From: Taenia hydatigena
Lineage: Eukaryota > Platyhelminthes > Cestoda > Cyclophyllidea > Taeniidae
Direction: 5' to 3'
DNA length: 64,000 nucleotides
Assembly (NCBI GenBank): GCA_036345935.2
Contig: JADWOT020000002.1
Span: 6,571,145 to 6,635,144, forward strand
In this document: positions 37,391 to 50,984 of the stretch, in pieces
Layout: every line of letters starts with the position of its first letter
Position numbering within the stretch: the first letter of the stretch is position 1
Notes under the pieces: model-generated
The model's database searches: none
What the model was told of the DNA's origin: nothing
The model's input: the letters and a program-made list of their open reading frames with translations, nothing else
Program-made: the position numbers and the translations under genes

Positions 37391-38010
37391 ACACTGACCC
37401 AAAAGCAAAAAAGTTCAACTCCTGCTATCGGTACCACCTCAAGGCTACGATGATGACACGAAACAATTAAACTTTGATCAATCGAAGATCGACTAACGCA
37501 TCGCAAGCACAATTGAATATGGCATGAACGCTTAGTGCCACCATGGGCAGAATCAAGTACGGCAGTCAATCATGGATCCGATTTTACGCCCACATTCCTC
37601 CTCGCCATTATTTCCAACGCTGATAACGATGCGTGTTATTGGCAGGCAGCCTCATAAGTACGTCATTGACTAAGACGTTAAGAAGCCTCTCCAGCCAATA
37701 TTGCGAACAGTGGTAGTGATGGAGGCGACGCAGCCAGTGTTGTTTAGAGGCTGAATATTGCAACACGGTAATACCGTACTGACAAGCCTTAAGTATAAAA
37801 TTGATATCTAATGCTACTCACTCATGTCTCCATACCTATCACAATATAATACTCCGGTGGAAACGAAATTCCCTTTCGCCATAGCTTAGGCTGGCATATC
37901 TTTCGGTAAGTCCCTTTGTTCGGCTTTTATCCTAATAAATGAGACTTCATTTCCTACAACAACATTCTCTCCTAATTCAAATTACCTTCCGCATGCCTAC
38001 CTATCAAACA
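37391..38010 (+). repeat. Long direct repeat, copy 1 (about 97% identical to 63386-64000)
   Basis: Both copies begin at the same base (ACACTGACCCAAAAGC) after unrelated flanks and remain aligned to the end of the window. By eye there are about 15 substitutions and one 3-bp indel over about 615 bp. Frames of 78 codons (minus) and 60 codons (plus) that are open in copy 2 are both interrupted here, each by a single base change (TGA and TAA). Coding function is therefore unlikely. The sequence to the right runs into the GGTGG-rich block at 38.56 kb, which may belong to the same element. Confidence 0.85.
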
Positions 38011-38559
38011 TTCCGCCACGACAACATCATTTATACCCTTTTACCCCATTGTTCAGTATGGCGATATCTTGCATTACTGTTCTTAATTAACTATTTGTTT
38101 TGACTAATTAGGACACGAAGGTCGCTTGAGGTTGCAAATGAATGACTGATTTATGTGCCCTTCCGCGTGATATGGAAGGGGAAGATGAGATAAGGAATAG
38201 GAAATTATGAGGTCGAGGGTATTGTTTAAGTGTTTGGCTCTTTTTAGGCAAAATAATAAGAAGGCGAGGTTTGAGAGGCTGGTAGGCGGTGGTGGTGTCG
38301 GTGACGAGGATGTACTGTTATAAATGCTTGCTGGAATAGAGAATGAGAGGTAGTGATATATGCATACATGTACACACGTATGCATGAGGCAAAATGGTAT
38401 CAGTGGTAATTTTTAGAGGGGAAATGGGTAATTGGTGTTGTGTGCCACATATGGGCAACAGTGAGGCAAAACGCGAAAATTGAGGAGGAAAGACATCATA
38501 ATAGGGAAGAGTGTTGACCCATATCTATGATTCTAAAATTTGTTTAACAATTTAACTTT
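38011..38559 (+). repeat. Probable continuation of the 37.4-kb repeat, G-rich
   Basis: AT-rich stretch followed by GGTGGTGGTGTCGGTG-rich sequence near 38.28-38.31 kb. It lies between the near-identical repeat and the GGTGG block. The second copy would extend past the end of the window, so the match cannot be followed. Minus-strand frames of up to 93 codons here are low-complexity complements (Ser/Pro/Thr-rich). Confidence 0.35.
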
Positions 38560-38960
38560 AGTAAAGACAAGTATAAGAAGAGTGGAAAAAGTGAATGAAA
38601 ACAGGAGTGAATAAATGAGGAAAGGGCTTCTACTAATAGGGTAGTGGTGGTGGTGGTTGGATGAAAGAGGTGGTAGGTGGTGAGGTGACCAAAAGTTGTA
38701 CTCAGTAGGTGCATGCGGATGAGCGGATGGGTAAGTGGAATGGCAAAGGGAGAGGAAACCCAATACGACCGCTACCACCCAGAGGCAGACATAATGAGGA
38801 AAGAAGAAAGGAAGAAATTACGAAACAAGAGTAAAATTTTGTGCAAGGGATGTGTAAAATAAGGGGTGGTTGTGGATAAAGGCAAATGGAAAGAAATGGT
38901 AGGAGCGTAGGTGGTAGAGTTTGCATGGGCAAGGGGGATGAGTGGGTAAAGCAGCTGTGA
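38560..38960 (+). repeat. GGTGG-rich interspersed repeat, third copy
   Basis: Same motif order as the 2.2-kb block: GAATAAATGAGGAAAGGGCT, TCTACTAATA, a run of GTGGTGGTGGTGG, then the core GTACTCAGTAGGTGCATGCG, then GATGAGCGGATGGGTAAGTGG. It is better preserved than either of the other two. The 108-codon and 81-codon minus frames across it are Pro/His/Ser-rich complements of the repeat. Confidence 0.6.
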
Positions 38961-41900
38961 TTCCTGTCATTCTTCGGTGTTCGGAAGAACCAAAACCAGC
39001 TGAATGAACGGCACTTTATCAGCGGCAAAATCGCAAATTTTTCAGATAATTGCTAGAGTAAAACAGCGGCTGCTTTCCAACATGGATCTCATGGATGGCT
39101 TAGGTTTAAAACGAAATATTTTGATGGCATGTGAAATATGAGACAGCTTCACGAAGTCAAACGGTATTATGAAGTGAGACAAACCAACCAGTTTAATGTG
39201 TACTATCTAAAGTTTATTGAGAGGAAACCATCCAATCCAGATTGTGATTCTGCTACAACGCGTCTCCTTCGCTCCATCAGAATTGTGATTATTTGGGCCA
39301 CAGGAGCAATGGGTTTTGTGTTGAACGCGACCAATAAGTGGAAGCATTTTATAGAAGAAATGACAGGCGTTATTAGGTAGCAATCCACTCCACAGGAAAT
39401 TAAGGATTGCACAAGTCTTGAAGTCTAAGAATGGTAGTGAGTTGGAAATTCGACTCAAATCAAAGCAATACCTAAATAATTCGAGTGTGGAGTCGCTGCT
39501 GATTTGTATGACAAGATAGATGTGGTTTTCAATTGGAGCTTCCTAGTATAATCAGTGTTCGAATTTTTGGTGAAGAAGGAACCAAAATGCAGGGAGTGGG
39601 CACCAGGATTACAGTTTAAAGTGATCTCCGGTCTTAGTTTTAACAACAGCCTTGTTTGCTTGATGAATGCTCGTTAGGCTTTGGTTAAGGCTTACCCTGC
39701 CTGCACTTCTGAATTACTTCAGAATAGCATAAGTCATTCACGGAAAGTAGTCTCAATGTACGGGGTCACTAATTTTCCAAACTTGAAGTGCTTTTGCCTC
39801 TATTACTAGATTTTAATTTTCATTGCATTAGTTACGCGTCCAAATAGGCGGTTCTTAAAGTCTCTTGTACACATTCATGACTATCCCTAGTAATAATCAC
39901 ACACTATTTGTTTTTAAATACGCTGCCAGTGTCTTTCTTTAACATTGGTATTGGCGATAAATAAACTGGTCCTTTGCATTTGTACAAGACGTAGATTCTT
40001 GTTAGGAGATCAAGTTATGACAACTCTGATCGATGTGAGTTTAACGTTGGGGAGATCTTGACAGAAGCTGCATCTGTTTCACAAAAGCATTAGTATGTTA
40101 CCTTTAAAAGAAGTGTTTGCTACTAGGAGTCCATGAAAGTGGGTTAACCTTGGAGGCAGATGTGTCATACTGTCTCCAGCCTCTAAATTTTGCTTTTTAC
40201 TGAAGCCGTATACAAGCGTTTGCGCTTCCTTGCATCTTGCTGGTGCAGTTTTTTATTGCTATGCAGAAAGGCTGCCCCTTTTCCGTGTTTCTTTGGCAAT
40301 AGGTGTCCCCAACGTAACCACTCATTAGTTGTTCACTCAGTCCGCTTTGTTTTAAAAAGAATCTGCCCCTTGCGCTTGCATCGTATGAGTCCTTCTGCTA
40401 CCTGAGTGAATTTGTGACTAGATACAAATAGGTCTGTGAGTGTTGAGTGGTAGATTACGGCTTATGGTGGAAGATTTCGCCCTTATCCGACCCTAACTTG
40501 TTGTGTCTGATGGTATGTGTCGCATACATGCACCTACTTTCCCAATTAAAGCAAACTAGTACATTTGCAGTATGACCCTTTTTGACCAGTCAAGGGTAAT
40601 GCATGTTTCCTGCACCGCTAAACGCCGCTGACAAGCTTGTGTAAAATTTCTAAGTCCTCCAATCGACGTCAACCTTACTGCCTCTCCATAGACTGGGGCC
40701 AGATCAAAGTTTCAATTATTTGATTGGTTTATATCTTTCACTGTTATTCACAACAAACCCTTCTTTGAGCACTAGTAGCAGTCCTACTTTGAGCTGGAAC
40801 GACCGAATCAGAAGAGAGTAATTTCATGGCAACCACCACATCAGCGAGGCTGTGAGCTGTATTGGTTTGGTGCAAACTGCTTTTCTCAGACGGCAACGCC
40901 TCCTCCACCACTTTGCTTAACCACTAACCCAGATCGACAACGGCTATGTGGCTCATCGTATTTGAAGGCTCTACAAAGTGGAATGTATGATTTGTCAGGA
41001 TTCGGTATCTTGAGAGTAATTGCTCCGAACGAAAATTGACGCTTTTGTAAATAGAAGGGCCAGAGAGTGAAATCGGTTCCGCAAACAGTTTGATTTGGTC
41101 TGCATGGAGTTCAGTTAGACTTTGGATGTCCTAACTAAGCTGATAGGTCTAAGGTCCACGTAAATCTGGTCAAAGTGCCCTGATAGCAGTTCTGCTTCGT
41201 TGGCAGCATTCATTGTCATTGCTCGAAAGTAGGCAATAAATGCGTCGTTCATTCAATTTGCTGCTGTTTATTTCTAAATTTGGCACAAAAATACTTTGGA
41301 TAATATTGTGAGAAAAGGGATTTGAAGCACTTTCCCATCGAGGCAAAACAGAGAGAGTAGCTTTCAATGACTTCTACGAAAATTTTGATTGGTTTCCAAT
41401 AAAACAGCATTCTCACACCTGCTTATTCACTTCTCCATTAGATCCCTAAGCTTCTCTTTTGATGAAAGTGAAGGTGAATACTTGATTATTATGCGACGTC
41501 TAGCTCAACGATTGTAGAGAGCAAAAACAGTTCCCACCAACGCCGGAAGATGTAAATAAAGTAAGCACGGCACTAAAATTCGCGAGGAATAGTGCAGTTG
41601 GTCAAAAAAGGACTTATTTTTGATCGTGCCACTGACTGACTGTTTTGGATTGAGCAATGGCTGGTTTGAATCTTCTGAAAATCAGATGAGCAATTTGCCT
41701 CTTTATTAAGGTTATCTGGAAATATATCAATTCGGCACAGAAGATGGAAAGAAAAACGAGGGGACGATGCATTGCCTTTGATGGGTAAAGTAGTTGACGA
41801 CGAGAAATTATGACCTAGGAAATCATCTGAATTTCAACTAGCGTTCTCAACTAACAGAAATGCAATAAGAACTAAATCCAAAGGCTAAAATTAATTTTTC

Positions 41901-42774
41901 AAAGGTCTGCATGTTGCAACAATTTGCTTTAACGAGGTCGCTGCTTACAGTGCATGCTCTAAGTATTATGGCAATCGACGAATCGAACGGGAAGCTGAGC
42001 AGCGAAAAGAAGTGAACACCTTCTAAATATTCCATTAAGGTTCATAAAAGAAAGTCATCTACTGCCTCACTGTGATCCTAACTCAAACGTTCTCGGGTGA
42101 ATGGTATTATCATAACTTGAACCACTGTGGTGAAGAAGTAGTGCTCTCGCCCGTCTCAGCGAAGCTCTTATCAATGGGTCGCCTGCATCCCTTCTGCATG
42201 TTGCATTAACCTATACCCCATATCCAGACACTAGTTTTAAGGACACTTGACAGAATTCCTCCTCATGCGGTCAATTTTGCTCACTTAGTTTGCTTCAATG
42301 CGGACTTTGGTAAACTAGCCTGTGAGGAGGTGGAGAGAACTCATAGCGTATGCACTGTCTTAACATTCTTGTTGCTTCTAAAGGCAGTCATATTTTCAAG
42401 GCGATTCTCCTATAGCCAAGAGTGCCTAAATTTATCCAAATGGCGCCGCATTGTATCTTTTAGAAATTACTGTCGCGGAGGTGATATCTGGTTTGTAGAT
42501 GAGTTTGAAGGAGTACAAGCCAGAAAGTGGTGATGCCTGCTGCGGCGCAAAGTAGAGTGTAGGACTTAAATTGACTCAGGAGGAAAAGTGCAATTGAAGG
42601 CATATGAGGGCTAATGATGTGTATATGGCATTCAACGTTTTCAACGATTCGGTCAGAAGAGAAATATTCCACCGTAACTTAAATCCTTAATCCATTCGGC
42701 CACCAGAACCGATTTTTCCTCGAAAATTTCACTATTCGCCCTTAAAATTGTGTACACTAATTTACTGACCTTGA
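38961..42774. other. Unannotated DNA, no gene recognised
   Basis: Frames do not exceed 83 codons and overlap on both strands. No repeats shared with the rest of the window were noticed. Nothing that can be supported as a gene was seen. Confidence 0.45.
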
Positions 42775-42850
42775 TCGCGGGACTCAGTGGTTTAGGGGCA
42801 TTGCCTTCGACTCGAAAGCGAGAGGACCTGAGTTTGGGGTCTGATTGAGC
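42775..42850 (+). tRNA. tRNA-Ser(CGA)-like relic or tRNA-derived SINE head
   Basis: Seen: an A-box-like GGACTCAGTGGTTTAGGGGC (42780-42799). A seven-base loop CTCGAAA (42811-42817) follows, with anticodon CGA at 42813-42815, closed by TTCGA/GCGAG with four of five pairs. Then comes a five-pair hairpin GACCT/GGGTC (42825-42829 with 42837-42841) around a seven-base loop, where a T arm would be. Against a functional gene: the T loop is GAGTTTG instead of TTCGANN, no acceptor stem can be paired, and the long variable arm typical of serine tRNAs is missing. It is probably a pseudogene or the head of a short interspersed element. Confidence 0.4.
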
Positions 42851-45800
42851 TCTAGGTTAGTAATAGCTGCCGTCATCCTCTCCCATCCGAAGCATCATTT
42901 CAATAGAAATTCTTGTTATATGCCCTACTTTGGCACTATTTAGCAGTTTACCTTAAGGAAACAAAAAATGTACTGGTGTGCGCTAAGCTATTTTGCTATG
43001 CTTAGGTAAAGTGGTCTTCTCTTATCTTTTTAATTAAGCTTTTCTGCGTTACACAAATTCGATGGAACTAGTTAATTTTACCTCATTTTGCATTATTTTC
43101 TAAGTTTGTTTAAAGCACCAACTTGCTGAAATCAAGCCATTGCATCATTTTGGTGCACCAAAGTTGGCTACATTTTATCCGAGACGTAGTTAGCGCTTGG
43201 CAGGAATAATGCTGCCCCTTGAATTTCGCTTTGATCGGGTGCTTACCACTTTCACTTGTTGAGTGTAATGCCGTGCTGGGTAGGAAAATTTAATTTTGTG
43301 CGAAGCAGAGCCATCTATGTTTAGTTTGAAGCGCAGATAAAAGATAACACGAAATAGATTGCCCCATCTAGGTTTTGCTGCCTTTGCTTTCCTTCAATGA
43401 CGTCTTTTCTTTTGACGAAATCCATCTATTGGATGATACATATGCGCAAATATACATGCGCATATTTTGTTTAATAAAGAGACCAGTAGAGGTCTAAACG
43501 TAAACAATGATTTGCATAGGCTACTAACCTAATCGTTCTAGGTACTTTGCACTATAAGTTATCGCTGGCTTCCCTTACAGGCTGGATTTGACAAACCAAG
43601 TGCCGTCTACTATGCCAGGGGATAAAAGTACCTGAAAGCTTTTGTTCGGAATTTAATCGAACACTGATTAATTTATCAGCATAGTGCGCCCATTTGCAAA
43701 AGTCAAGGTGGATTCTCAGGTTACGGAATCAGTTGTGAATCTCAATCCTACAGGCCAACACGCTGCCGTCTAAAAGGAATTGCACCGCTTTCCACTTCAT
43801 TGCCCTATTTGAGTCTTGAGGCTAAAATCGACCGACATTTGTGCCCTTGTTTGGTCTTCTCGAATCCTCACCTGCTCCACTAAGGTCTTGTACGCGGTCA
43901 CTTACAAAAATCAAAAGGCTCTCCCATAATAGTGATGAGGTGCATGTAAAAGCAGATACATTTAAAAACTGCGTGGTCAACGATTTAAATGCCAACAGTC
44001 ATGATTTACATTAACATGCTCTCCTCAGCTTTTAATTAACATGAGAAGCATAACTTTCCGCAGTCGCGAAAGGCGCAAGGCATTGATGTCTTGAGAGGTG
44101 AGAGTGACCAAATTATACTTTTGACAGCATTATCACGCCTTACTAATTCTTTGATAGGGCCATTCTTCAAGTGTTCTCATGTCCACACAGGAATATTAGC
44201 TACTACCATCACGCGGCAGCATTAATTGGGCCCATAGTATCACTACCTATTGCGCTCTAATTTTTGCAAAAGTTCTCCGACTACTTGACAGCTTTTACAA
44301 TTCTCAAAATGCAGAATGCAAAAATTCTGATTAGCAAAGCCAACGAAGAATTAACACACTTCTAGTAGAAAGGAAGCAGAACAACCTAACAAATATCTCG
44401 ACGACCGAAACCGCCTTGCTTATTTGCGAAAGCCAAAAATAAATATCCTATCTCAATTTTTCGCTGTCTTTGATCCCACTCTTTTTAGTAATACATTAGC
44501 CGGCAACTCTCTCCTGCAGTTATAATGTGTTTGACGGTTGGGGCCTATAGTTCCGAGCTTTTATGACCTACACTAATAAAACTTGTGTGTGTCGCTCGAT
44601 ATAGTAATTCAGGGGTATCTATTTTACAGCACAATGAAGGCTATTAAATGTAAATAATCACGAAACCTACACAAATGTGATCGTGTATAATCAATTTCAC
44701 TGTCACTTCGTATGTTTCAGCACGAAAGTTTTTTATGCTGAAGCTGTTATTTGAAAGAGTAGGAATGTGCACTCTCAAATCCTTCCTTCTTTTCGCCACA
44801 TATAGACCACTCTCACCGAAATTCATGTGAAGCTTAAAGATTTGCAGCCTAGCCATTGAAAGCCATGACTAAACTTATGCAAAGGAGTAGCCTAAACATC
44901 CGGTCCCTTCATATCCATTAACTGAGAGTGCAGCCGATTGAGTCTGCCTCCACCGCCATCGCTCACAGACAGTAAAGTGACAGGCCGGGATGAAGGAAAA
45001 CAGGGAAGCGGAGCTTAGCCAACCGCCTTATATATACACCAGAATTGTGGCACTAGCACAGCTGATTAACCGGCAAGCTAATTCGTGAATTAAGACCGGC
45101 GGCCGTGTTGCCATTCATTTTACCAGAAACCCGATTGCGAGATTTAATCAGCGAGTTTCATTCCAGGCCGAGAATATCAATTGGTGCGATACATGTTTGT
45201 GTGAGCTCACTTGGTCGCATTCGATGTTAATTGGTGATCAATGAGTACTTTTCTGCCGCCGAAGCCACCTCAAATTCATGCAAGGTCAAAAATTCTCTTT
45301 TTTAATGGTCTTTGTCAATACTTCCACTTCCGCTATAGACATGCTCCGAAATCTGGTTAGTAATGAGGTACGCCAGAAGGTTCAGCTGTCATCAATGTGA
45401 GAACACAAAGAGTAGTTGGCAAATGTCTGTTAAGCAGACCGCTGGCCTTTTTAGACGTGCCCATTAATAGAATAAATGGAGCAGCTGCCATAGATTATTG
45501 ATAATTGAGTCGCCTCATTTAATTGGTAAGTTTGGGCAAAAGGGAACAGAAGAGAGACAATCCTGGCAGAAATGAGACAAAGATGCGAATTAGGAGTTCA
45601 GCAGCATCCGTCAACATAATAATGAGGATGGCGCATTTGAGCATCCTGAGCATAGTCGAGATTGACATTTTTGCATGCAATACATCGAATGAAGCTTGGG
45701 TACGGAGTCTGTGAATGGAAGTAGTACAAATTTGCACGGTCTCTAAAATGTCAAAGTTACTCCCTGAAGTGGAAACAAGGAACGTTATTCTTACTCTTGA

Positions 45801-47726
45801 CTCCCATTCTCGCGAGGGTAGCTGTACTACTGTAAAGCGGCAAACAATCAGATCGCTCATGAGCATCAACTTAAATGTCCCGCTGATTCGTTGCGAGTAG
45901 AGGGATGGAAGGCAAGGCGTAAGAGAGTACAGTTGCAATTACCCTATTGGTTGGCTTACCAATACCTCCCCATTTAGGCTGCGATCGGAGACATCACCTA
46001 CCGAGGTATAAATTCAACATGTCATGATGCATGAAGAGCTGAAAGTAAAATATCTTGCATCTTTAAGGCTTGATTGATTACGTGGGTGAGTTTGCCCTTC
46101 TCTATTATCGCAAGACAAGCCTTACCCCTGCGAGAACAAGATCCATTCTTCACGAGAGCATATAACCTGCCCAAAAGCATCCCTAACAGAGAAGCATGGC
46201 GCTTACTTTTTGGTGGAAAGTCTTCTATTCAAATAACTTATGCATTCAGCCTAATTAACTACAATGCTGAACCTACCTCTGGTCACCAGTTAGCTGGACT
46301 TACTAGGCAAATCTCATATTATGGACAATCAGAATGTGATGCATAAGTTCAGAAATGGGGAGTGACAATCAGTCAAGGTTCCAAAATCTGCACGCAGGAT
46401 GTTGAACTCGCTTAAGGCATAACATACTCCGGAGCGAAAATGCCGACCATAGAGCAAAAAGTATCTTTTGTAAACATAAGCAATAGCCATTGATTTGGGA
46501 TCACTTTGACGACAGCCCATAGCCCTTAGTTCTTCCCCATTCGTTGTAGCCCAGAAAAGGATTATTAGCACCTTACTTTTGAAAGGCGATGGGGTTAGGT
46601 CAAGCAGGCTAAATATAGATTTTGAATTTGCCAGTGCATTTGAAATGCCTATCTTGACGGACGATTCGGAGTACATTACGAAAAACTAGGCAACTGAATT
46701 GAGGCACATTTTAACCGCGTACCCACTCTGAGCAAATTTGTGGCCATGCACATAAGGTCGACTACTTCCCTGCATTTTAATCACATGTAATGTTGAGGAC
46801 AGATCCAAGGGGACCTCTTGTTCACTCATTGAATTCACCACAAGTTCTTTTGCGAGACTTCGAGCGATTCGTCATTTTCATCCTTAAAATGGCTTTCTGA
46901 GGATGCACGGTGTGCTCTACTTTATTCATAAACGTCATTTTACGCCTCAAACATAGTAGGCGCCTCTCATTTGTGGATATATTATGGGCATGCATTTCTG
47001 TGCATATGCACATGCACACAAGAAAGCGCTGCATTTGCGCATAAGTGCTCGTGTTTATGCCTGTTGATTCCTCATCTGACTATGAATAAATGACTTGCAG
47101 CAAGCGAAACAACTCTTATTTAGTCCAAATTATAATTGAATGCCCAACAGGCAAACGAAGTGGGTAAATGCGCTCGTCGCTTTTAGTAATCGTGGAATTG
47201 CCTTGTTTAACTTGCCAAACGCGTTGCAGATCCTACGGAAGGCTCTTGTGGCATCAGAAACGTAAGGGAATTTACCGAACCTCTCCATTATTTTTGCCAC
47301 GTGTCTTCTTACTTGTCTAAGATTTTCTTTTTAATCCTATTTAAAATCACAGCCTATGCCATGCGTGCCTCGTCCCATTCGCAAACTTCCGTTTGCTTCT
47401 CGGTCATTATATCGATACCCATATTTGTGAGTGGGCGTCTGCTAACCCTTGATTAAAATCCTCCCTGTGCGCTGCATCTCAGTCGTGACTTTGGCCTGAA
47501 TGACAGTAGGCTTTGGGAAGTGCGTCAAACGCAAGACAACAAAATGGGTGGGTTCAGTCAAGACGATATGGTAGTTGGAGTCGCTGAAACAGGTAAGGCG
47601 AACTCTGCAACTATCACCCTTGCGCACTTAACCAAAGGCTGTGTAGGAATTATGACACTGCAATGACCATAACCAAGGCTTTGTAAGAGTAGCCTAGTTT
47701 CCTGGTTCCAGAACACAGATATGGAC
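42851..47726. other. Unannotated DNA; bidirectional open stretch at 45.5-45.9 kb
   Basis: The only notable frame is at 45519-45938: 139 codons on the minus strand, mirrored by two abutting plus-strand frames (45523-45714 and 45715-45900) separated by a single TGA. Neither reading has a motif I recognise. The minus reading has a hydrophobic stretch near its C-terminus (about residues 102-135). A 115-codon minus frame lies at 46329-46676, also unrecognised. Confidence 0.4.
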
Positions 47727-47753
47727 AATATATATATATATATATATATAATA
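47727..47753 (+). repeat. AT dinucleotide microsatellite
   Basis: About 12-13 perfect TA units. It produces the runs of Tyr-Ile in short frames on both strands. Likely polymorphic in length. Confidence 0.95.
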
Positions 47754-50582
47754 AGCACGAGCAGCATTTCCAAGTTAGCTGATGGAGCGCATGAAGCGCC
47801 GCATACTTGGGCTAATTTATCGTTATATTACAACATACCACTTTGTACATGCAGCAATCTTAGCTTGCAGTCAAAGCGTAATATCACTCATAATAAAGTG
47901 GACATAGCTGCCGAGCCGAGTGAAGTTTCACTTTGACACACCGTCAGTGCTCAACCTGCCATAACAATGTACCTAAGCGTTCACCTGGAGGCAAAACCCA
48001 GATATTCACCTAACTGAAATATTCACTTGAAAATAAGTCGTGGAAAATACGAAGGCGTGGAGCTGGAATTGTCTCTTGGCTTCAGGGAAGTAAGTGCACT
48101 AACCTAGGTGGAAATCCTTATCTCACAATAGCGTCCGGAACCTTCACAGTGTGAAGTCGTAATGATGAGCCTGCTTACTATGTAAGAGCATGAACTACTG
48201 CTGCGGTGCAGAAAGTAGCACCTGGAGGCTAGTACTGTGCCCCAACAGGCCACGGGTACCACCGCTGTCGTGATTCAGCACACCGGTGGGCAAAACTTCT
48301 AATCATCAAATACAGATCAGGTTTTTTTATTTGTATTTCCTTTAATTTCCCACCCGTTGGTTCGAATTCCACATTTTACAACAAGTTACGATTTCTTATC
48401 TTTGGAGATGCTTTTTTTTAAACTCATTTACTGAGACAAGCATATTCTTAAAGAGGGCGTTTGAAAGCGATTTTTATAGCAAGCTCTGCAAAATAGTCGT
48501 TACTGAGCCTGCCAAACTGTGAGACTTCGGGCTTACGTTAAGCTTTTTGCTTGACATGTATGTTTAAAAATGATGACAACTTCCTAGCTCCACCGCCCTC
48601 ATAAGTTGCATTTGGATAGACTCGTTGTGAAAGGACCTGAAGAAGTGGGCTGCAGGTGAACATGCCAATGGGAGAGGTGAGTCTACACCTCACAACGCCC
48701 AGAACGGTGCACAATAGAGTGCGCTGTTCGAGAAGCTGTACATTACAGACAGAGTGCATGTTGGTAAGATGGGTTCAAAAACTTGGAACGCATATCTGCC
48801 CCGCTGACCTACATAGCTGCGCTAGTTCTCCCTTCCCATGGTTGTCTGTCTGTCCACTTGGTAATATCTCCGTTGTCTAATGTATGGCAGTCCTTAGGTA
48901 GAAAAAATAATTTTATCTGGTTTCTCTAATTATGAGCATATCCGACTGCGATAGGCAGATGATGCCTAAACCGCAACGATGCACACAAGTAGGCGTCCTC
49001 TAAGCCATAGCTCTAGCTTTATGATTGTCCATGCCTAGCAAAAACATTGGGCGTTCCACGCTGTTGAATGGAGCAAAGAAAAAGCTAAAGCATATCATTT
49101 CCTTGAACAAGCAACCGGTGTAGGAGGATGTCATAAGAATGTTAAAGGGACAGCAGAATGATAAATCACTCCCTATCTGCCCGAAGCGATTGGTTGTGGG
49201 AATCATTTGCACCAGCACAGTGTGCGATTAAACACGGACCATTCGCATACAAAGAAAGCTATTAGTCTGCGAAGGCGTATTCTTCTGATAGCTCAGCTCT
49301 CCTCCTCTACGCTAAATTTCCACATCATCCCGCATTTTGTTATCCTAGAAACTCAATTGGATACCAGAGCTCGTTTGCACTTTATAAAGCACGCTCCTAC
49401 CCAAATTATCTGCGATTTGCTAGTGAGACTCGATGCAGCCTCAAAATGGGCACTACAGATTTCAGTTGCGTCTACTTACGAGGAAACAGCAACTGTGTTT
49501 GCTTCTCTGCATTATTAGGCAGAAGAACCCTTTGCGAAATTCCGAATCTCTTTGGCATTACAAAGGAAACAAGCTCCAAGCAGCACATGCTGCGTTAGGT
49601 CTGGGCACAACTGCAACCGCTAACGATGTCTTTCATTTATTAATGTCTTCCTCATGCCGCTGAGACCAGTTCAGTAAAGAGGACACTGATGCAACAGTGC
49701 ATTGCGCAGATTTGGGAAAGCTTGGAATGTGCTTTTGACATGGCTATACCCGAGTAAAGAAGTGCACTTCTAGTTTGTTAGGGCCATTTTGGTGTAGGCA
49801 GGATATGGAATATGCAGCTCACATGATCTTGGGATGCAGCGTGGAGGGATCCAACGTGGATATTCAAGTTTTGTACATCTGTTGGGCATATCAGAAATCG
49901 TTGTCAGAAGGAACTCCTAACGTTTTCTGATTGCGACCTTGATTAGCTGACTGAAGTTGTTGTTGGTCATAGAGTGGCTATTTCCACAACGCTGTGTGGC
50001 TAAATCTTCGCTCTGAATTAAAAGATTACCTAGCCGGTGAGCCTGTCGAATAAAATTCCTCGAATTGCCCGTTCTGCTGGGAGTTGCAAATTCCTAGCCT
50101 ACTCTACATCATCCTCACCATGCACTTGGTCGCGATGGAATAAGTCTCTAATATGCTGAGCCAATACCTTGCGGCATTGGTTGATGTCAAATCATGAAAG
50201 ACTCCGGCATCTATTTTCGCCGAGGGTAACCTTTGTATAAGCGCCAATGAAATCAGAGAAATTCATTGGCGCTGGAATATAAGTGAACGTTGGAGCTAAC
50301 GGTTTTCATCAAACCTCCATAATTTGTCATTTTAAAGATGGAGCTTCCTCGAGCGCCGCCACCAGTGTATGGTTTTCTCCTTTTTCCTGTTTTTAACCTT
50401 TGCCACCCCTGGTAATTGAAGGTTGGATGATTTTAGGCATCTTCAATACAAAAGCTGAACTCTAGTTAGGTAACGAAACAGTACCAGTTTAGGAGAGCAG
50501 TCTCTCCACGTCTGCGAAACCGACCTGTTCTTCCTATACCAGGTTCCACTTGCTCTCTCGCCTCGCACATACAAGGTCATTT
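47754..50582. other. Unannotated DNA, no gene recognised
   Basis: Frames up to 103 codons (49207-49518, plus) with no recognised family. The stretch near 48.55-48.90 kb is open on both strands but short. No shared repeats were found. Confidence 0.4.
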
Positions 50583-50951
50583 TTATCCAACACAAGTTTT
50601 GAAATTATAATGTAGGCAATTTGAGGTTTCAATGAAACCGGAAACCGAGGCAGAAGTACTAAAATAATAGTCAGGCACTCTGGGTGCGTTACCGTCAGTT
50701 AGCTTATGCTGCATACTTTCCCATACTCGCTCGAAATAGGCTGTGGTGAGTAACTCGCGTTTTACAACTTCGATTCGGCCTAAAGGGAACCACTTACTAA
50801 TCATTTCGTAAAATGTTTTTAAAATTACTAGCAAAAAGCTTAAATGAAGGTCTGTTTGATCAAAAAAGACTTCATCATGCTGAAATGCAGTTGATGTTGT
50901 CGCATCTTTAGATTTTTGCCATCTGAAGTTGGGATTAGTTGCATGTTCCAT
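50583..50951 (-). CDS. Unrecognised 122-codon open frame
   Basis: Protein-like composition with a hydrophobic/amphipathic middle (LHLSFLLVILKTFYEMI, about residues 36-52) followed by basic and aromatic residues. There is an ATG at 50951, but neither the start context nor a splice site decides the boundary. It faces the plus-strand frame at 50.98 kb head to head, only tens of bases apart. I cannot assign a family. It could be an exon or a chance frame. Confidence 0.22.
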   Translation of the reverse strand: MEHATNPNFRWQKSKDATTSTAFQHDEVFFDQTDLHLSFLLVILKTFYEMISKWFPLGRIEVVKRELLTTAYFERVWESMQHKLTDGNAPRVPDYYFSTSASVSGFIETSNCLHYNFKTCVG

Positions 50952-50984
50952 TTAAACTAGCAAATGTACACGTATTTGCGTCAG

